Of a stretch of 64,000 bases of DNA, positions 9,058-17,952 are shown piece by piece. Made by a program: the position numbers and the translations under genes. Below the pieces are notes generated by a model. That model was not told where the DNA came from. It made no database searches and worked only from the letters and a program-made list of their open reading frames with translations. Within the stretch, counting starts at the first letter, position 1. Each line of letters begins with the position of its first letter. Source of the DNA: Phycisphaeraceae bacterium (GTDB lineage: Bacteria; Planctomycetota; Phycisphaerae; Phycisphaerales; UBA1924); assembly GCA_020639155.1 (NCBI GenBank), contig JACKHF010000001.1, forward strand, positions 1,364,001 to 1,428,000. Reading direction: 5' to 3'.

Positions 9058-9436
9058 TGATCTCATGTTCCAGTTGCATGATGCTGCGTCTGGAAAGCAT
9101 TGGGAAGGGTTGCTGTGGGAAGAAGTCGTCGGTGCGTTGCCGACACGACTGGAGGCTCGGGTTGCAAACAAGCTGATTGATCGAGGCATCGCTGTGTCAG
9201 CGATTGCACACTCGCTTGCGGATGATGCAGTGTTGTGGCGACTTGCGGATGATTACGAGGAGGCGATGCTCACGCTTGCCAAACGTCGGTATGTCAATGA
9301 TGCATACTCGGTCGATCAGTTTGCGGAAGTGCTGAGTGCCTTTCCTACCCAGCGTGGACGATTACAGCAGTGTCTGATGGGGCTTGATTCTTCGGACAAT
9401 CAAAAGAGCCAGATACTCTCTGGGCTAGTGGATTGA
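9029..9436 (+). CDS. hypothetical protein, about 135 aa
   Basis: Possible starts are ATG 9029, GTG 9050 and ATG 9065; 9029 is given as the longest, and none has a good SD. The protein is mostly helical (EGLLWEEVVGALPTRLEAR, ADDYEEAMLTLAKRRYV) and soluble. It overlaps the upstream small gene by up to 29 nt in another frame. Together they sit between the histidine kinase and ptsI on the same strand. No family recognised. Confidence 0.5.
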   Translation: MPVRPSIVIDDLMFQLHDAASGKHWEGLLWEEVVGALPTRLEARVANKLIDRGIAVSAIAHSLADDAVLWRLADDYEEAMLTLAKRRYVNDAYSVDQFAEVLSAFPTQRGRLQQCLMGLDSSDNQKSQILSGLVD

Positions 9437-9585
9437 TTCGCTCTCTGTAAGAAGTAGATACTTTGACCTGAAATACCCCTTTCCAGCCTGAGAAAACCCG
9501 AACTTTGGCTTTGTCTGTGCTCTGTTCGCATATGATGCGGCTCGTTTTCTCTGCTCATATCACTCCTTCGGGAACCCGCTCGCGC

Positions 9586-11349
9586 ATGGCTCGGATCACA
9601 GGACTTGCAGTGTCGGGAGGTGTCGCGATCGGGCGCGTCTTTGCGCTCGATCAGACGCGCCAGCGCATCCCGAGACGGCACGTCTCGCACGCCAAGGTAG
9701 ACAAGGAACTCGAGCGGTTCGATGCTGCGATCGCAGCGTCGATCGAGGAGCTTGAGGATGTCCGCGATCGTGCCCACGAGGAACTGGGTGCAGAGCCCGC
9801 CAAGGTGTTCGGGTTCCATCTTGGGATGCTTGCTGATAAGGCGCTGCTGGAGCCGGTGCGCGCGATGGTGCGCGACGATCGTGTGACCGCAGAGCACGCG
9901 GTGTACGCGGTCTTCCGCGAGTGGGAGAACAAGTTCGCGTCGATGGGTGATACCGCGTTCACAACGAAGGCGGACGACATGCGCGATCTATCCTCGCGCA
10001 TCATCTCGCACCTCATTGGAAAACCCGCGGATCGTCTGGCAAAGCTCGATCATCAGGCTGTTGTGATCGCGACCGACATCACGCCATCACAGGCTGCTGC
10101 GTTCGATCCCGAAAAGATCATCGCGTTCGCGACCGATACCGGCGGCATGACCAGCCACACCGCGATTGTCGCGCGTGCGCTCGGAATTCCAGCTGTCGTT
10201 GGGTGCAAGGAACTCTCGGACGAAGCGTCCGCAGGGTCAATGGTCATTGTCGATGGCGATCGTGGCATTGTCATCGTCGATCCGGAAGACGACGAGATCG
10301 AGCAGTATCAGGGGTATCTGGAGCAGTACAGGCTTGAGCAGTTGTCGCTGCGAGAGATGGCGCAGTTGCCCGCAGAGACACTCGATGGCACGCACATCGA
10401 ACTGCTCGCAAACATAGAGTTCCCGATCGAAGCTGCAACGTGCGCAGAGTTCGGCGCGGAAGGTGTTGGTCTGTACCGAACAGAGTTCCTGTACCTGACG
10501 AGTGTGAAAGAGCCGACTGAGGAAGATCACTACCAGTCCTACACACAGTGCATTGAGTTGCTGAAAGGGTTGCCACTCACAGTTCGTACGGTCGATCTTG
10601 GATCTGACAAGCTCACCCAGTTGCAGATGGAAGTACCAGAGCGCAACCCAGCACTTGGCTTGCGTTCGATCCGATACTGTCTGAACCGTTTGCCGATGTT
10701 CAAACTCCAGTTGCGTGCGGCGCTGCGTGCCAGTGCGCACGGCCCTATCAAGCTGATGTTCCCGATGGTGACCAACCTGCGTGAGTTTCTCGCGTGCCGG
10801 TCTGTGGTCAATGACGTGAAGGAGGATCTGCACGAGCACGGGATCGCCTATGACAATGACATCCCACTCGGCGTGATGGTGGAGGTGCCGTCGGCAGCAC
10901 TCCAGGCGGATGTGTTCGGGCGCGAGGTTGACTTCTTCTCGGTAGGGACAAACGACCTTGTGCAGTACACGCTGGCAGTTGATCGCACGAACGAGCGGGT
11001 CCAGAACTTGTACAGTCCGCATCACCCAGCCGTCCTGAAACTCATCAAGCAGGTCACCAAAGCCGGAAATCGGCACGAAAAGCCTGTTTCCTGCTGCGGA
11101 GAATCCGCTTCTGATGCGGACTTTGCGATCCTTTTAATGGGTCTGGGCGTACGGAAACTGTCCGTGACGCCCTCCTCCATACCATTGCTCAAGAGACTGG
11201 TACGGAGTGTGACGATAGAACAATGCGAGAAGATCGCTCGAAAGGCGATCTGGCTCGATTCGGATACCGAAGTCGCGGCGATGGTCCGCGATCGGGTTCG
11301 CAAAATCATCCCTGAGGGGGAGGATGCCGAGGTGATCGATCCGGACTGA
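9586..11349 (+). CDS. ptsI: phosphoenolpyruvate-protein phosphotransferase (PTS enzyme I)
   Basis: ATG 9586 (MARITGLAVSGGVAIGRV) matches the usual enzyme I N-terminus; the open frame extends 27 codons further without family content. Key sites are visible: the phospho-His loop GGMTSHTAIVAR (His near 191), the PEP/Mg region (GLYRTEFLY; FPMVTN; GVMVEVPSAAL; VGTNDLVQYTLAVDR) and the catalytic Cys in SCCGESAS (about 504). The length of 587 aa is close to the normal 575. Enzyme I passes phosphate from PEP to HPr. No HPr or EII gene is next to it, so a regulatory PTS is as likely as sugar uptake. Confidence 0.95.
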   Translation: MARITGLAVSGGVAIGRVFALDQTRQRIPRRHVSHAKVDKELERFDAAIAASIEELEDVRDRAHEELGAEPAKVFGFHLGMLADKALLEPVRAMVRDDRVTAEHAVYAVFREWENKFASMGDTAFTTKADDMRDLSSRIISHLIGKPADRLAKLDHQAVVIATDITPSQAAAFDPEKIIAFATDTGGMTSHTAIVARALGIPAVVGCKELSDEASAGSMVIVDGDRGIVIVDPEDDEIEQYQGYLEQYRLEQLSLREMAQLPAETLDGTHIELLANIEFPIEAATCAEFGAEGVGLYRTEFLYLTSVKEPTEEDHYQSYTQCIELLKGLPLTVRTVDLGSDKLTQLQMEVPERNPALGLRSIRYCLNRLPMFKLQLRAALRASAHGPIKLMFPMVTNLREFLACRSVVNDVKEDLHEHGIAYDNDIPLGVMVEVPSAALQADVFGREVDFFSVGTNDLVQYTLAVDRTNERVQNLYSPHHPAVLKLIKQVTKAGNRHEKPVSCCGESASDADFAILLMGLGVRKLSVTPSSIPLLKRLVRSVTIEQCEKIARKAIWLDSDTEVAAMVRDRVRKIIPEGEDAEVIDPD

Positions 11350-11748
11350 CCGGACGGGCCTGCGGTGTTCGCTTTTTCAGGGCGGAAAGACACTGGCGAC
11401 CTGATGTGTCGCTGATGGAACTGCAAACCACTCGCGTGGAGCCGGGCGCTCGTCCGGCACTGCTCGGCTGATGCCCTGTGCGGATGCTTTGAGATCAGGA
11501 ACACGCGGGTGCGCATCGGGGCACGCTGTCCGCTCGATAGAGCATCGCGTGTGCCGAAGGAGAGCGCGCAGCGAACTGCGCAGCTGTCCCGCTGATCAGC
11601 AGCACGCTGGTCGGCGCTGCGTGTGTGTGCGATGCGCGATCAATGCTGATCGTGCGGCGCACCAACGATGCGCGCAGATGTGCGCAATCCATCAGCACAT
11701 GTCATCGCCGCGGAAGCCGCACCGATTGCGGCGGAGACGGACTGTTTG
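11350..11748 (+). other. 399-nt leader/intergenic region upstream of RNase E/G gene
   Basis: This GC-rich gap between ptsI and the RNase E/G gene has no convincing gene. It contains several short self-complementary stretches (for example around 11,570-11,600, GCGCAGCGAACTGCGC) and could be a structured 5' UTR. Enterobacterial rne is autoregulated through its leader; whether this one is cannot be judged from sequence alone. Confidence 0.3.
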
Positions 11749-14220
11749 ATGCAGAAGATGCTGATCAATTACGCACCCGGCGAAGGTTGCCGGATCGCGA
11801 TCACAGAAAACGGACAACTCGAGGAGTTCCTCGCCGAGCACGCAGACCATGTCTCGCGCGTCGGGAACATCTACCTCGGCACGGTGACCAACGTAGAGCC
11901 CGCCATCCAGGCAGCGTTCATCGACTTCGGTCTGGAACAGCAGGGGTTCCTGCACTCGTCGGACGTGCATCCGCAGTACTTCCCGGGTGAGGACGAGGAA
12001 ACAACCGAGCGTGTCGGCAAGAAAACACCCCGCCGTGATCGTCCGCCGATCCAGCAGTGCTTCAAAAAGGGGCAGCGAGTGCTGGTGCAGGTACTCAAGG
12101 AGGGCGTGGGGACAAAGGGTCCGACACTCACGAGTTATCTGAGCATCCCCGGCAGATTCCTCGTGATGATGCCACAGATGGACCGCGTTGGTGTTTCGCG
12201 CAAAGTCGAGGATGAGGATCTGCGCCGCAAGATGCGTGAGATCCTCGATCAACTCGATCTGCCCGACGGGTTCGGGTTTATCCTGCGCACCGCGGGAATG
12301 GATCGAACCAAGACCGAACTGAAGCGCGACCTTGCGTATCTCCAGCGTCTGTGGAAGGGGATCGAGAAAGCGAAGAAGACAAAGTCGAAGGGCCCGTTAT
12401 TGCTGTATGCTGAGAGTGATCTGCTCGTGCGCACACTGCGGGATCTTCTGACGAGCGAGATGGGCGAGATCGTGATCGATCATCCGCAGGCGCTCCATCG
12501 TGCTGCGCAGTTTCTGAAGATCGTCTCGCCACGGTCATCAACGAAGCTCATGCATTACACGGGCAAGCTGCCGATCTTCGAAGCATTCGATATCGAGCAG
12601 CAGGTGCTGAACATCCACGCGCGCGATGTGCCGCTGCCGTCTGGCGGACGACTCGTGATTGATGAAACCGAGGCACTCGTTGCGATCGACGTGAACTCCG
12701 GGAAGTCACGCAAAGCGAACGACGCAGAAACTAACGCATTTAACACAAACATGGAAGCGGTCGATGTCATCTGTCGGCAACTCAAGCTGCGCGATCTTGG
12801 CGGGCTTGTCATCTGCGATCTGATCGACATGCGTCATCGCAAGAACAGGCAGGCGGTTGAGGCACGGTTCAAGGAGCGCCTGAAGAACGATCGTTCGCGT
12901 GCGAGTTTTCTCCCGATCTCTGACTATGGCATTCTCGAGATGACGCGCCAGCGTCAACGCTCAAGCCACGAGAAGGTCCACTTTACAGAGTGTCCGACAT
13001 GCCACGGGCGCGGTCTTGTGCAGCGTCCTGACTCTATCGCTGCTGATGCGGTACGCCAGCTTGCTGCTGTGCTGGCGATCGAGAGTGTTGCGCGTGTGGA
13101 GATGGCGGTCTCGCCGCGTGTCGCTGGCGATCTGCTCTCGGCACGCCGGCGCACGCTCACACGCATGGAACTGCTCTCGGGTAAGCGTGTCGATGTCCGT
13201 GTATCGAGCACGCTGGCGGTCGATCGCACGAGCTTCTACGCGTACGACGCTGACGGTGCGGACATTGATCTCTCGCGCATCAAGAAGCCGAAGGATGCTG
13301 CCTCGAAGGTCGAGCAGTGGACGGTCGCTGTCGATGACGAAGAAGCAATGCGCGTCGATGTCTCAGCAGACGCGGAGCTTGAGCTTCTGACGCAGGAACC
13401 GAAGAACGAGAACGAGGCTGAGCCGCATCCGATCGAGATCGATCCCGCCGATCTTGCTGACGATGAAGAAGAGCAAGCCCAGGAAACTGCAGCAACAAAC
13501 AAGAAGCGGAAACGCCGCCGCAAGCGCGGGAAGAAGTCGCAGGACACACCTGCCGAAGCTTCATCTGAGCAGAAGGAAGATGAGCCATCTGCCGAGGAAA
13601 ACGCTGGTGCGGCAGGGGGCGATGGTGAAGCGACCGATGCGCCAGCAAAGAAGAAGCGTCGTCGGCGTCGCAAGAAGAAATCCGGACAGGGGTCAGCGGC
13701 TGAAGCACAGTCTGAATCCGCATCTGATGCAGCACCTTCTGAGGATGAATCCGCGGCTGCAGACACCGATGTACCAGAACCCGCAGCAGAACCAGACCAA
13801 CAGGATGCGAAAAAACCCTCCCGCTCACGCAGATCGCGTTCACGCAGGAAATCCCCATCTGTTGCAGAGCATGGTGAGCAGGCGGAGACTGCATTGGCAA
13901 ACGATGCCGAAACAACCAAGGTGCCAGCGGAAGCAGGAACTGCATCTGAGCCCGTGGGCGACAACGCAGAACAGAGCGCAACCCGCTCGCGCAGAAAACG
14001 GCGATCGCGGAACTCGAAGAAGTCGGAACCAAAGACTGAGAGCTCGAATCAGGATGCAGTTTCTGATGCGCAAACATCACCGAAGAAGCAGGCAGAACAA
14101 TCGACTGAAAAGACAGAGATACCGATTGTCAATGCCAAGCCGAAGGTGCGTTCGTTGTATTCGTCAAGGCGCAAGCTCTCTGCGTCCGAAGGAGCAAAGT
14201 TGAAGGGGCGTCGTGAATAG
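11749..14220 (+). CDS. ribonuclease E/G family endoribonuclease
   Basis: ATG 11749 (MQKMLINYAPGEG) is chosen because family homology starts there. Residues 36-110 form the S1 domain (GNIYLGTVTNVEPAIQAAFI). The catalytic DNase I-like site has metal-binding Asp in VAIDVNSGKS (about 313) and CDLIDM (about 356). CPTCHGRG (about 415) is the Zn-link that joins dimers in RNase E. After about residue 580 the 240-residue tail is disordered: acidic Ala/Glu/Asp stretches alternate with basic clusters (KKRKRRRKRGKK, KKKRRRRRKKK, RSRRSRSRRK). Such tails bind RNA and degradosome partners. The first codon of dxr overlaps its 3' end. Confidence 0.92.
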   Translation: MQKMLINYAPGEGCRIAITENGQLEEFLAEHADHVSRVGNIYLGTVTNVEPAIQAAFIDFGLEQQGFLHSSDVHPQYFPGEDEETTERVGKKTPRRDRPPIQQCFKKGQRVLVQVLKEGVGTKGPTLTSYLSIPGRFLVMMPQMDRVGVSRKVEDEDLRRKMREILDQLDLPDGFGFILRTAGMDRTKTELKRDLAYLQRLWKGIEKAKKTKSKGPLLLYAESDLLVRTLRDLLTSEMGEIVIDHPQALHRAAQFLKIVSPRSSTKLMHYTGKLPIFEAFDIEQQVLNIHARDVPLPSGGRLVIDETEALVAIDVNSGKSRKANDAETNAFNTNMEAVDVICRQLKLRDLGGLVICDLIDMRHRKNRQAVEARFKERLKNDRSRASFLPISDYGILEMTRQRQRSSHEKVHFTECPTCHGRGLVQRPDSIAADAVRQLAAVLAIESVARVEMAVSPRVAGDLLSARRRTLTRMELLSGKRVDVRVSSTLAVDRTSFYAYDADGADIDLSRIKKPKDAASKVEQWTVAVDDEEAMRVDVSADAELELLTQEPKNENEAEPHPIEIDPADLADDEEEQAQETAATNKKRKRRRKRGKKSQDTPAEASSEQKEDEPSAEENAGAAGGDGEATDAPAKKKRRRRRKKKSGQGSAAEAQSESASDAAPSEDESAAADTDVPEPAAEPDQQDAKKPSRSRRSRSRRKSPSVAEHGEQAETALANDAETTKVPAEAGTASEPVGDNAEQSATRSRRKRRSRNSKKSEPKTESSNQDAVSDAQTSPKKQAEQSTEKTEIPIVNAKPKVRSLYSSRRKLSASEGAKLKGRRE

Positions 14221-15466
14221 TCGATCAACGACAACACCGCTTCGCGATGTTATTATTGCTGATGCGCAGGCGCGTACGCAACGAGTGGTTGTGCTCGGTT
14301 CGACCGGATCAATCGGTACGCAGACGCTCGAGATTATTAATCATCTCAACTCATATGCACCGTGCAAGGAAGAGCCGTTCTTTGATGTCGTCGGTCTGTC
14401 CGCAGGCGGGAGCAGCACAGCGACACTTGAGCAGCAAGCCTGCGCCCATCCGAACGCAGCTATTGCAGTGTCGCGCGAGACAGACGCGTCGTTCGCACGA
14501 TCTCCAATGATCGGTGCAAACGCGGCGGAGCAGCTCGTGAGAGAGACCGAGCCCGATCTAGTCGTGTCCGCGATCGTCGGGTTTTCCGGGCTCAGCGCGA
14601 CGCTCGCCGCGGTCGAGCTTGGTATTGATATTGCACTGGCGAACAAGGAGACACTGGTCGCTGCGGGCTCTGTGATCGTGCCACTCGCACGGAAGACAGG
14701 CGCGAAGTTGCTCCCCGTCGATTCGGAACACTCCGGCGTCTGGCAGTGCGTGCAGCATCTCACACCACCGTGCATCTTTGACGAAACAATCAGGCGGGTT
14801 GTTCTGACGGCATCGGGCGGGCCGCTCCTTCACTGGTCGAAGGAAGATACCGAGAACGCACCGATCGACAAAGTACTCGCCCATCCCACATGGAACATGG
14901 GGCAGAAGGTGACCATTGATTGTGCGAGTCTGACAAACAAGGCGCTCGAGCTGATCGAAGCGCACTGGCTCTTCGGGATTCCTGCGGACAAGCTCGGCGT
15001 GATCGTGCATCCGCAATCGATCGTGCATGCGATGGTAGAGATGCAGGACAACTCGATCATCGCACAGCTCGGCTCGCCTGATATGCGCACGCCGATCCAG
15101 GTTGCGCTCACACATCATCATCCGTCGCTCCAGCGGATCTTGTGCCCAAGCGCTTCAGTTGACCTTGTAAAACTCTCCCAACTCACATTTATCAAGCCAG
15201 ATCGCGATCGATTCCCTGCACTCGATCTTGCCGATCGTGTGATGCGCGTCGGCGGCACCAGCGGTGCTGTGTTCAATGCTGCAAACGAAGTCGCGGTTCG
15301 CGCGTACATTAACGGCCTCATCTCGTTCGGCATGATCCCCCGCATGACGCGTGATGTGATGGATGCACTCTCGGTTGAGCATGTTCGTAGTGTTGATGAT
15401 GTGTTCGCAGCCGACACTCGCGCTCGCGAGTGCGCAGAGAAGCTCATCCAAGCCAAAGCAACCTGA
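14213..15466 (+). CDS. dxr: 1-deoxy-D-xylulose 5-phosphate reductoisomerase
   Basis: GTG 14213 overlaps the RNase gene by 8 nt, which suggests coupling. The enzyme converts DXP to MEP, the committed step of the non-mevalonate isoprenoid pathway, using NADPH. Seen here: the nucleotide-binding VVVLGSTGSIGTQTLE (about 25-40), ALANKETLVAAG (about 140), metal/substrate residues in LLPVDSEHSGVWQC (about 168), the flexible loop HPTWNMGQKVTID, and NKALELIEAHWLF. The 417-aa length is slightly above the norm because of the N-terminal 20 residues. Its stop overlaps the miaA start (TGATG). Confidence 0.95.
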   Translation: MNSRSTTTPLRDVIIADAQARTQRVVVLGSTGSIGTQTLEIINHLNSYAPCKEEPFFDVVGLSAGGSSTATLEQQACAHPNAAIAVSRETDASFARSPMIGANAAEQLVRETEPDLVVSAIVGFSGLSATLAAVELGIDIALANKETLVAAGSVIVPLARKTGAKLLPVDSEHSGVWQCVQHLTPPCIFDETIRRVVLTASGGPLLHWSKEDTENAPIDKVLAHPTWNMGQKVTIDCASLTNKALELIEAHWLFGIPADKLGVIVHPQSIVHAMVEMQDNSIIAQLGSPDMRTPIQVALTHHHPSLQRILCPSASVDLVKLSQLTFIKPDRDRFPALDLADRVMRVGGTSGAVFNAANEVAVRAYINGLISFGMIPRMTRDVMDALSVEHVRSVDDVFAADTRARECAEKLIQAKAT

Positions 15467-16425
15467 TGAGTGCGCAACCATCGCAACTGATTCCCGTCAT
15501 CATCGGTCCGACCGCTGGCGGCAAGAGTGCGCTCGCGCTCCATTTAGCTGCGCATCTCAAGTCACTCGGAAGATACGCAGAGCTGGTGAGCGCCGACGCG
15601 TACCAGGTATATCGCCATATGAATATTGGGACAGCAAAGCCCACGCGCGAGGAGCGTGCGATATTCGAGCACCATTGCATCGATATGGTCGAGCCGACGG
15701 AGAAGTTTAACGTGTCGGACTGGCTCTCGGTTGCCGAGGATGCGATCGAGGACATTCGGCAGCGGGCATGTCTGCCGATTGTTGTAGGTGGGACGCTGTT
15801 GTACGCAAAGGCACTGATCGATGGCATGTTTCAAGGGCCACAACCTGATCAAACGCTGCGAGATGCTTTATCCCGGCAGCCAGCCGAAACGCTTCGGGCA
15901 GAGCTGCAGCGTATCGATCCGGATGCTGCATCCCGTCTGCATCCGAACGATATCAGAAGGACAGTTCGCGCAATCGAAGTATACCGAATCACAGGCCAGC
16001 CGATCTCCGCGCTCCAGCAGCAGTGGGACAGGGGCTCGATCGGTTCACGGTATCTGCTCATTGAACTGGACTGGCCGGTTGAGCGAATCAATCAGCGCAT
16101 CAACGCGCGCGTGAAGACGATGGTGCAGTTGGGGTTGGTCGATGAGGTCAGCGAACTGCACGAAGCTGGGTTGCTTGGGCCGACAGCGCGCGAGGCGATC
16201 GGATACAAGCAACTGCTCGATCACTTTGCCGGAACGTGTTCACTGGATGATGCGATTGAGCGGGTCAAGATCGAATCGCGACGATTTGCGAAGAACCAGC
16301 GAACGTGGCTTCGTCGATTGCGCCTGCATCCGCACACGATGCGCATTGATGCAACAACGATGGAAATCGATGAGATTGTCCAGCACATCGGAGTGTTGAT
16401 CGGCTTGAAAGAAAAACAGGGCTGA
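15466..16425 (+). CDS. miaA: tRNA dimethylallyltransferase
   Basis: ATG 15466 shares its A with the dxr stop codon. Adjacency to dxr is biochemically apt: MiaA adds a dimethylallyl group, a product of the pathway dxr feeds, to A37 of tRNAs reading UNN codons. Motifs: P-loop GPTAGGKS (14-21), SADAYQVYRHMNIGTAKPT (catalytic Asp region), PIVVGGTLLYAKALIDG, and AREAIGYKQLLDH. It is 319 aa, the normal length. The stop codon lies inside the hairpin of the convergent terminator. Confidence 0.95.
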   Translation: MSAQPSQLIPVIIGPTAGGKSALALHLAAHLKSLGRYAELVSADAYQVYRHMNIGTAKPTREERAIFEHHCIDMVEPTEKFNVSDWLSVAEDAIEDIRQRACLPIVVGGTLLYAKALIDGMFQGPQPDQTLRDALSRQPAETLRAELQRIDPDAASRLHPNDIRRTVRAIEVYRITGQPISALQQQWDRGSIGSRYLLIELDWPVERINQRINARVKTMVQLGLVDEVSELHEAGLLGPTAREAIGYKQLLDHFAGTCSLDDAIERVKIESRRFAKNQRTWLRRLRLHPHTMRIDATTMEIDEIVQHIGVLIGLKEKQG

Positions 16426-16439
16426 CAATGCCAGCCCTG
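16412..16439 (-). terminator. intrinsic terminator for the leftward run
   Basis: The 8-bp perfect stem cagggctg/cagccctg (16,417-16,424 with 16,432-16,439) is followed on the minus strand by TTTTTCTTTC. It therefore terminates transcripts arriving from the right, ending the run from accD down to the small membrane protein. It overlaps the miaA stop codon; on the plus strand the T-tract is poor. Confidence 0.8.
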
Positions 16440-16481
16440 CTTCTGCCTGAACACACCGAAGTGCTTCGGTGGGGTTATTGA

Positions 16482-16685
16482 TTACTTTGACTTGAACATG
16501 ACGTTGTTTGCATCCTGAAGATGCAGCGGGTTGCCGTCGGGCGAGAGTGCCGATCCTGCACCCCACATCCACGCACATCCGAGGCCGAGCGCGATGCAGG
16601 CGAACAGAAGAAGACCGGTATAGATGTCGATCCGGTTGCCTCGTGAGGCTGCGCCAGCCATCTGCATGCCGAACTGTTGGCTCAT
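16482..16685 (-). CDS. small membrane protein, 67 aa
   Basis: One strong membrane helix (YTGLLLFACIALGLGCAWMW, about 22-41) is flanked by a polar N-terminus and a 25-residue C-terminal part ending FKSK. The upstream region has AAAAGGAG shortly before ATG 16685-16683, a good SD. It sits 37 nt after the coiled-coil membrane protein gene and just before the terminator, so it is the last gene of a transcript. Function unknown. Confidence 0.7.
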   Translation of the reverse strand: MSQQFGMQMAGAASRGNRIDIYTGLLLFACIALGLGCAWMWGAGSALSPDGNPLHLQDANNVMFKSK

Positions 16686-16722
16686 GGTGATGCTCCTTTT
16701 CAGTCAGAACAGAGGGTTGGGG

Positions 16723-17580
16723 TTAGCGGGGCGAGATCATCGCACGATCGTTCGGACGCACCTCGATACCAGTGCGGCCGAGCATGTCGGCACGACCAAT
16801 GGAGAACTGCAGGTCGGTGCGCTCGATCTTGAGCTTGCACAGGAACTGATCGCTGCCACGGAAGACAGTGAAGACCATGCCTTCGACAACGCCGTCGTTG
16901 CGACCGACATCAATCTTCAGCAGCATCTCGCCAGTGCCGGGGTCACGGCCTACCTCGGTGATGCGTGACTCGATCATGCGCGTCGGGAGTGGTGAAACTG
17001 TTGTCGGGGGAGGTGTTGTACCTGTTGTCACGATACCTTGCTGATTGCGGAGCTCAGCGAGCTGCTCCTGCAGGGCGCGGATGGTCTGCGAGGCAACATC
17101 GTACTGCGATTCGACCTCGTTGATGCGATCCTGCAGTTCGAGCGCCTGGCGCTGCAGATCCAGCTTCTCGTCCCACAGACGTGAGACTTCCTCACGCAGA
17201 CCGTCAGCGATACGTGTTGCTGTCTTGCCGCCCTCGATCAATGAGTTTGCTCGTGCATCAGAACTGGAAACATCGGACTCCAGCTTTGCCACTTGTGCGC
17301 GGAGATTCGCATTCTCAGACTGGTACTGGCGAGCGTTTTCTTTGGTGTCGCCAAGCTGATCACGCAGTGTGTTGATCTCATTGATCTTGTCCTGCATGAC
17401 CTTGGACTGTTCTGCGGTGGCAATCGAACTTGATGACTGCGCAGAAGTTAACTGCGTGCGAAGGTCGTTGTTGGCATTGGTGACTGTGTGATAGTTGGCC
17501 GAGTATGCCACGGTGAGCGTTGCAAGACCGACAGCAAGCAGGCATGCGAGGCCGAGCAGAATCTTTGTAAATGCGTGCAT
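16723..17580 (-). CDS. membrane-anchored coiled-coil protein
   Basis: ATG 17580-17578 is preceded by AGAGGAACC, and a signal-anchor (ILLGLACLLAVGLATLTVAY) follows at once, so this start is preferred over the longer frame. Residues about 30-185 form a long coiled coil with heptads (KINEINTLRDQLGDTKENAR, LQRQALELQDRINEVESQ). A Thr/Pro linker leads to a C-terminal beta domain with INxGxxDGV-like and GMVFTVFRG motifs, which recur in planctomycete envelope proteins of unknown role. It is likely periplasmic with an inner-membrane anchor and shares a transcript with the small membrane protein. Confidence 0.75.
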   Translation of the reverse strand: MHAFTKILLGLACLLAVGLATLTVAYSANYHTVTNANNDLRTQLTSAQSSSSIATAEQSKVMQDKINEINTLRDQLGDTKENARQYQSENANLRAQVAKLESDVSSSDARANSLIEGGKTATRIADGLREEVSRLWDEKLDLQRQALELQDRINEVESQYDVASQTIRALQEQLAELRNQQGIVTTGTTPPPTTVSPLPTRMIESRITEVGRDPGTGEMLLKIDVGRNDGVVEGMVFTVFRGSDQFLCKLKIERTDLQFSIGRADMLGRTGIEVRPNDRAMISPR

Positions 17581-17952
17581 GAAATGGTTCCTCTGGTCAG
17601 GTCGCGCGTGCGGAGATGACACGGAATCAGAAAACGGTGTGAGAATCGCATCCGTGCTGGATGCGTCAACTGTGCATGAATGATCAGCCGGAGTAAACAG
17701 CACCGATTGGGCTCGAACAGCCGTCGGATACTGCCAGCAACAGCGAGTGCAGGGGCACATGGTAACATGTCCCGCCCGGCTGGGCCAGTCCGATGTCAAC
17801 TCGGCTGGTAGGAGATGTATACGCCAGAGTGGCTGGGATGGATGCAGAAGGAGGCTGACTTCACGCTCACGACTGACAGAATAACTGGGAATCGGGTCGA
17901 TTTGCCGGCTTGTCCCAAGCATGAATACCCAACACGATCCCAACGGAATCGG
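17581..17952. other. intergenic region
   Basis: The 372 bp between the coiled-coil gene and the HEAT lipoprotein gene (both leftward) probably hold the promoter and leader of the former. No gene, hairpin terminator or recognisable promoter was found by eye. Confidence 0.35.

Noticed and set aside
10237..11076. 279-codon minus-strand frame opposite ptsI
   Set aside because: Fully inside a well-conserved enzyme I gene on the plus strand; no family content.
13236..13964. Long minus-strand frame (242 codons) rich in Ser/Ala opposite the RNase E tail
   Set aside because: It is the antisense of the low-complexity Arg/Lys/Ala-coding region; composition is an artefact and there is no recognisable domain.
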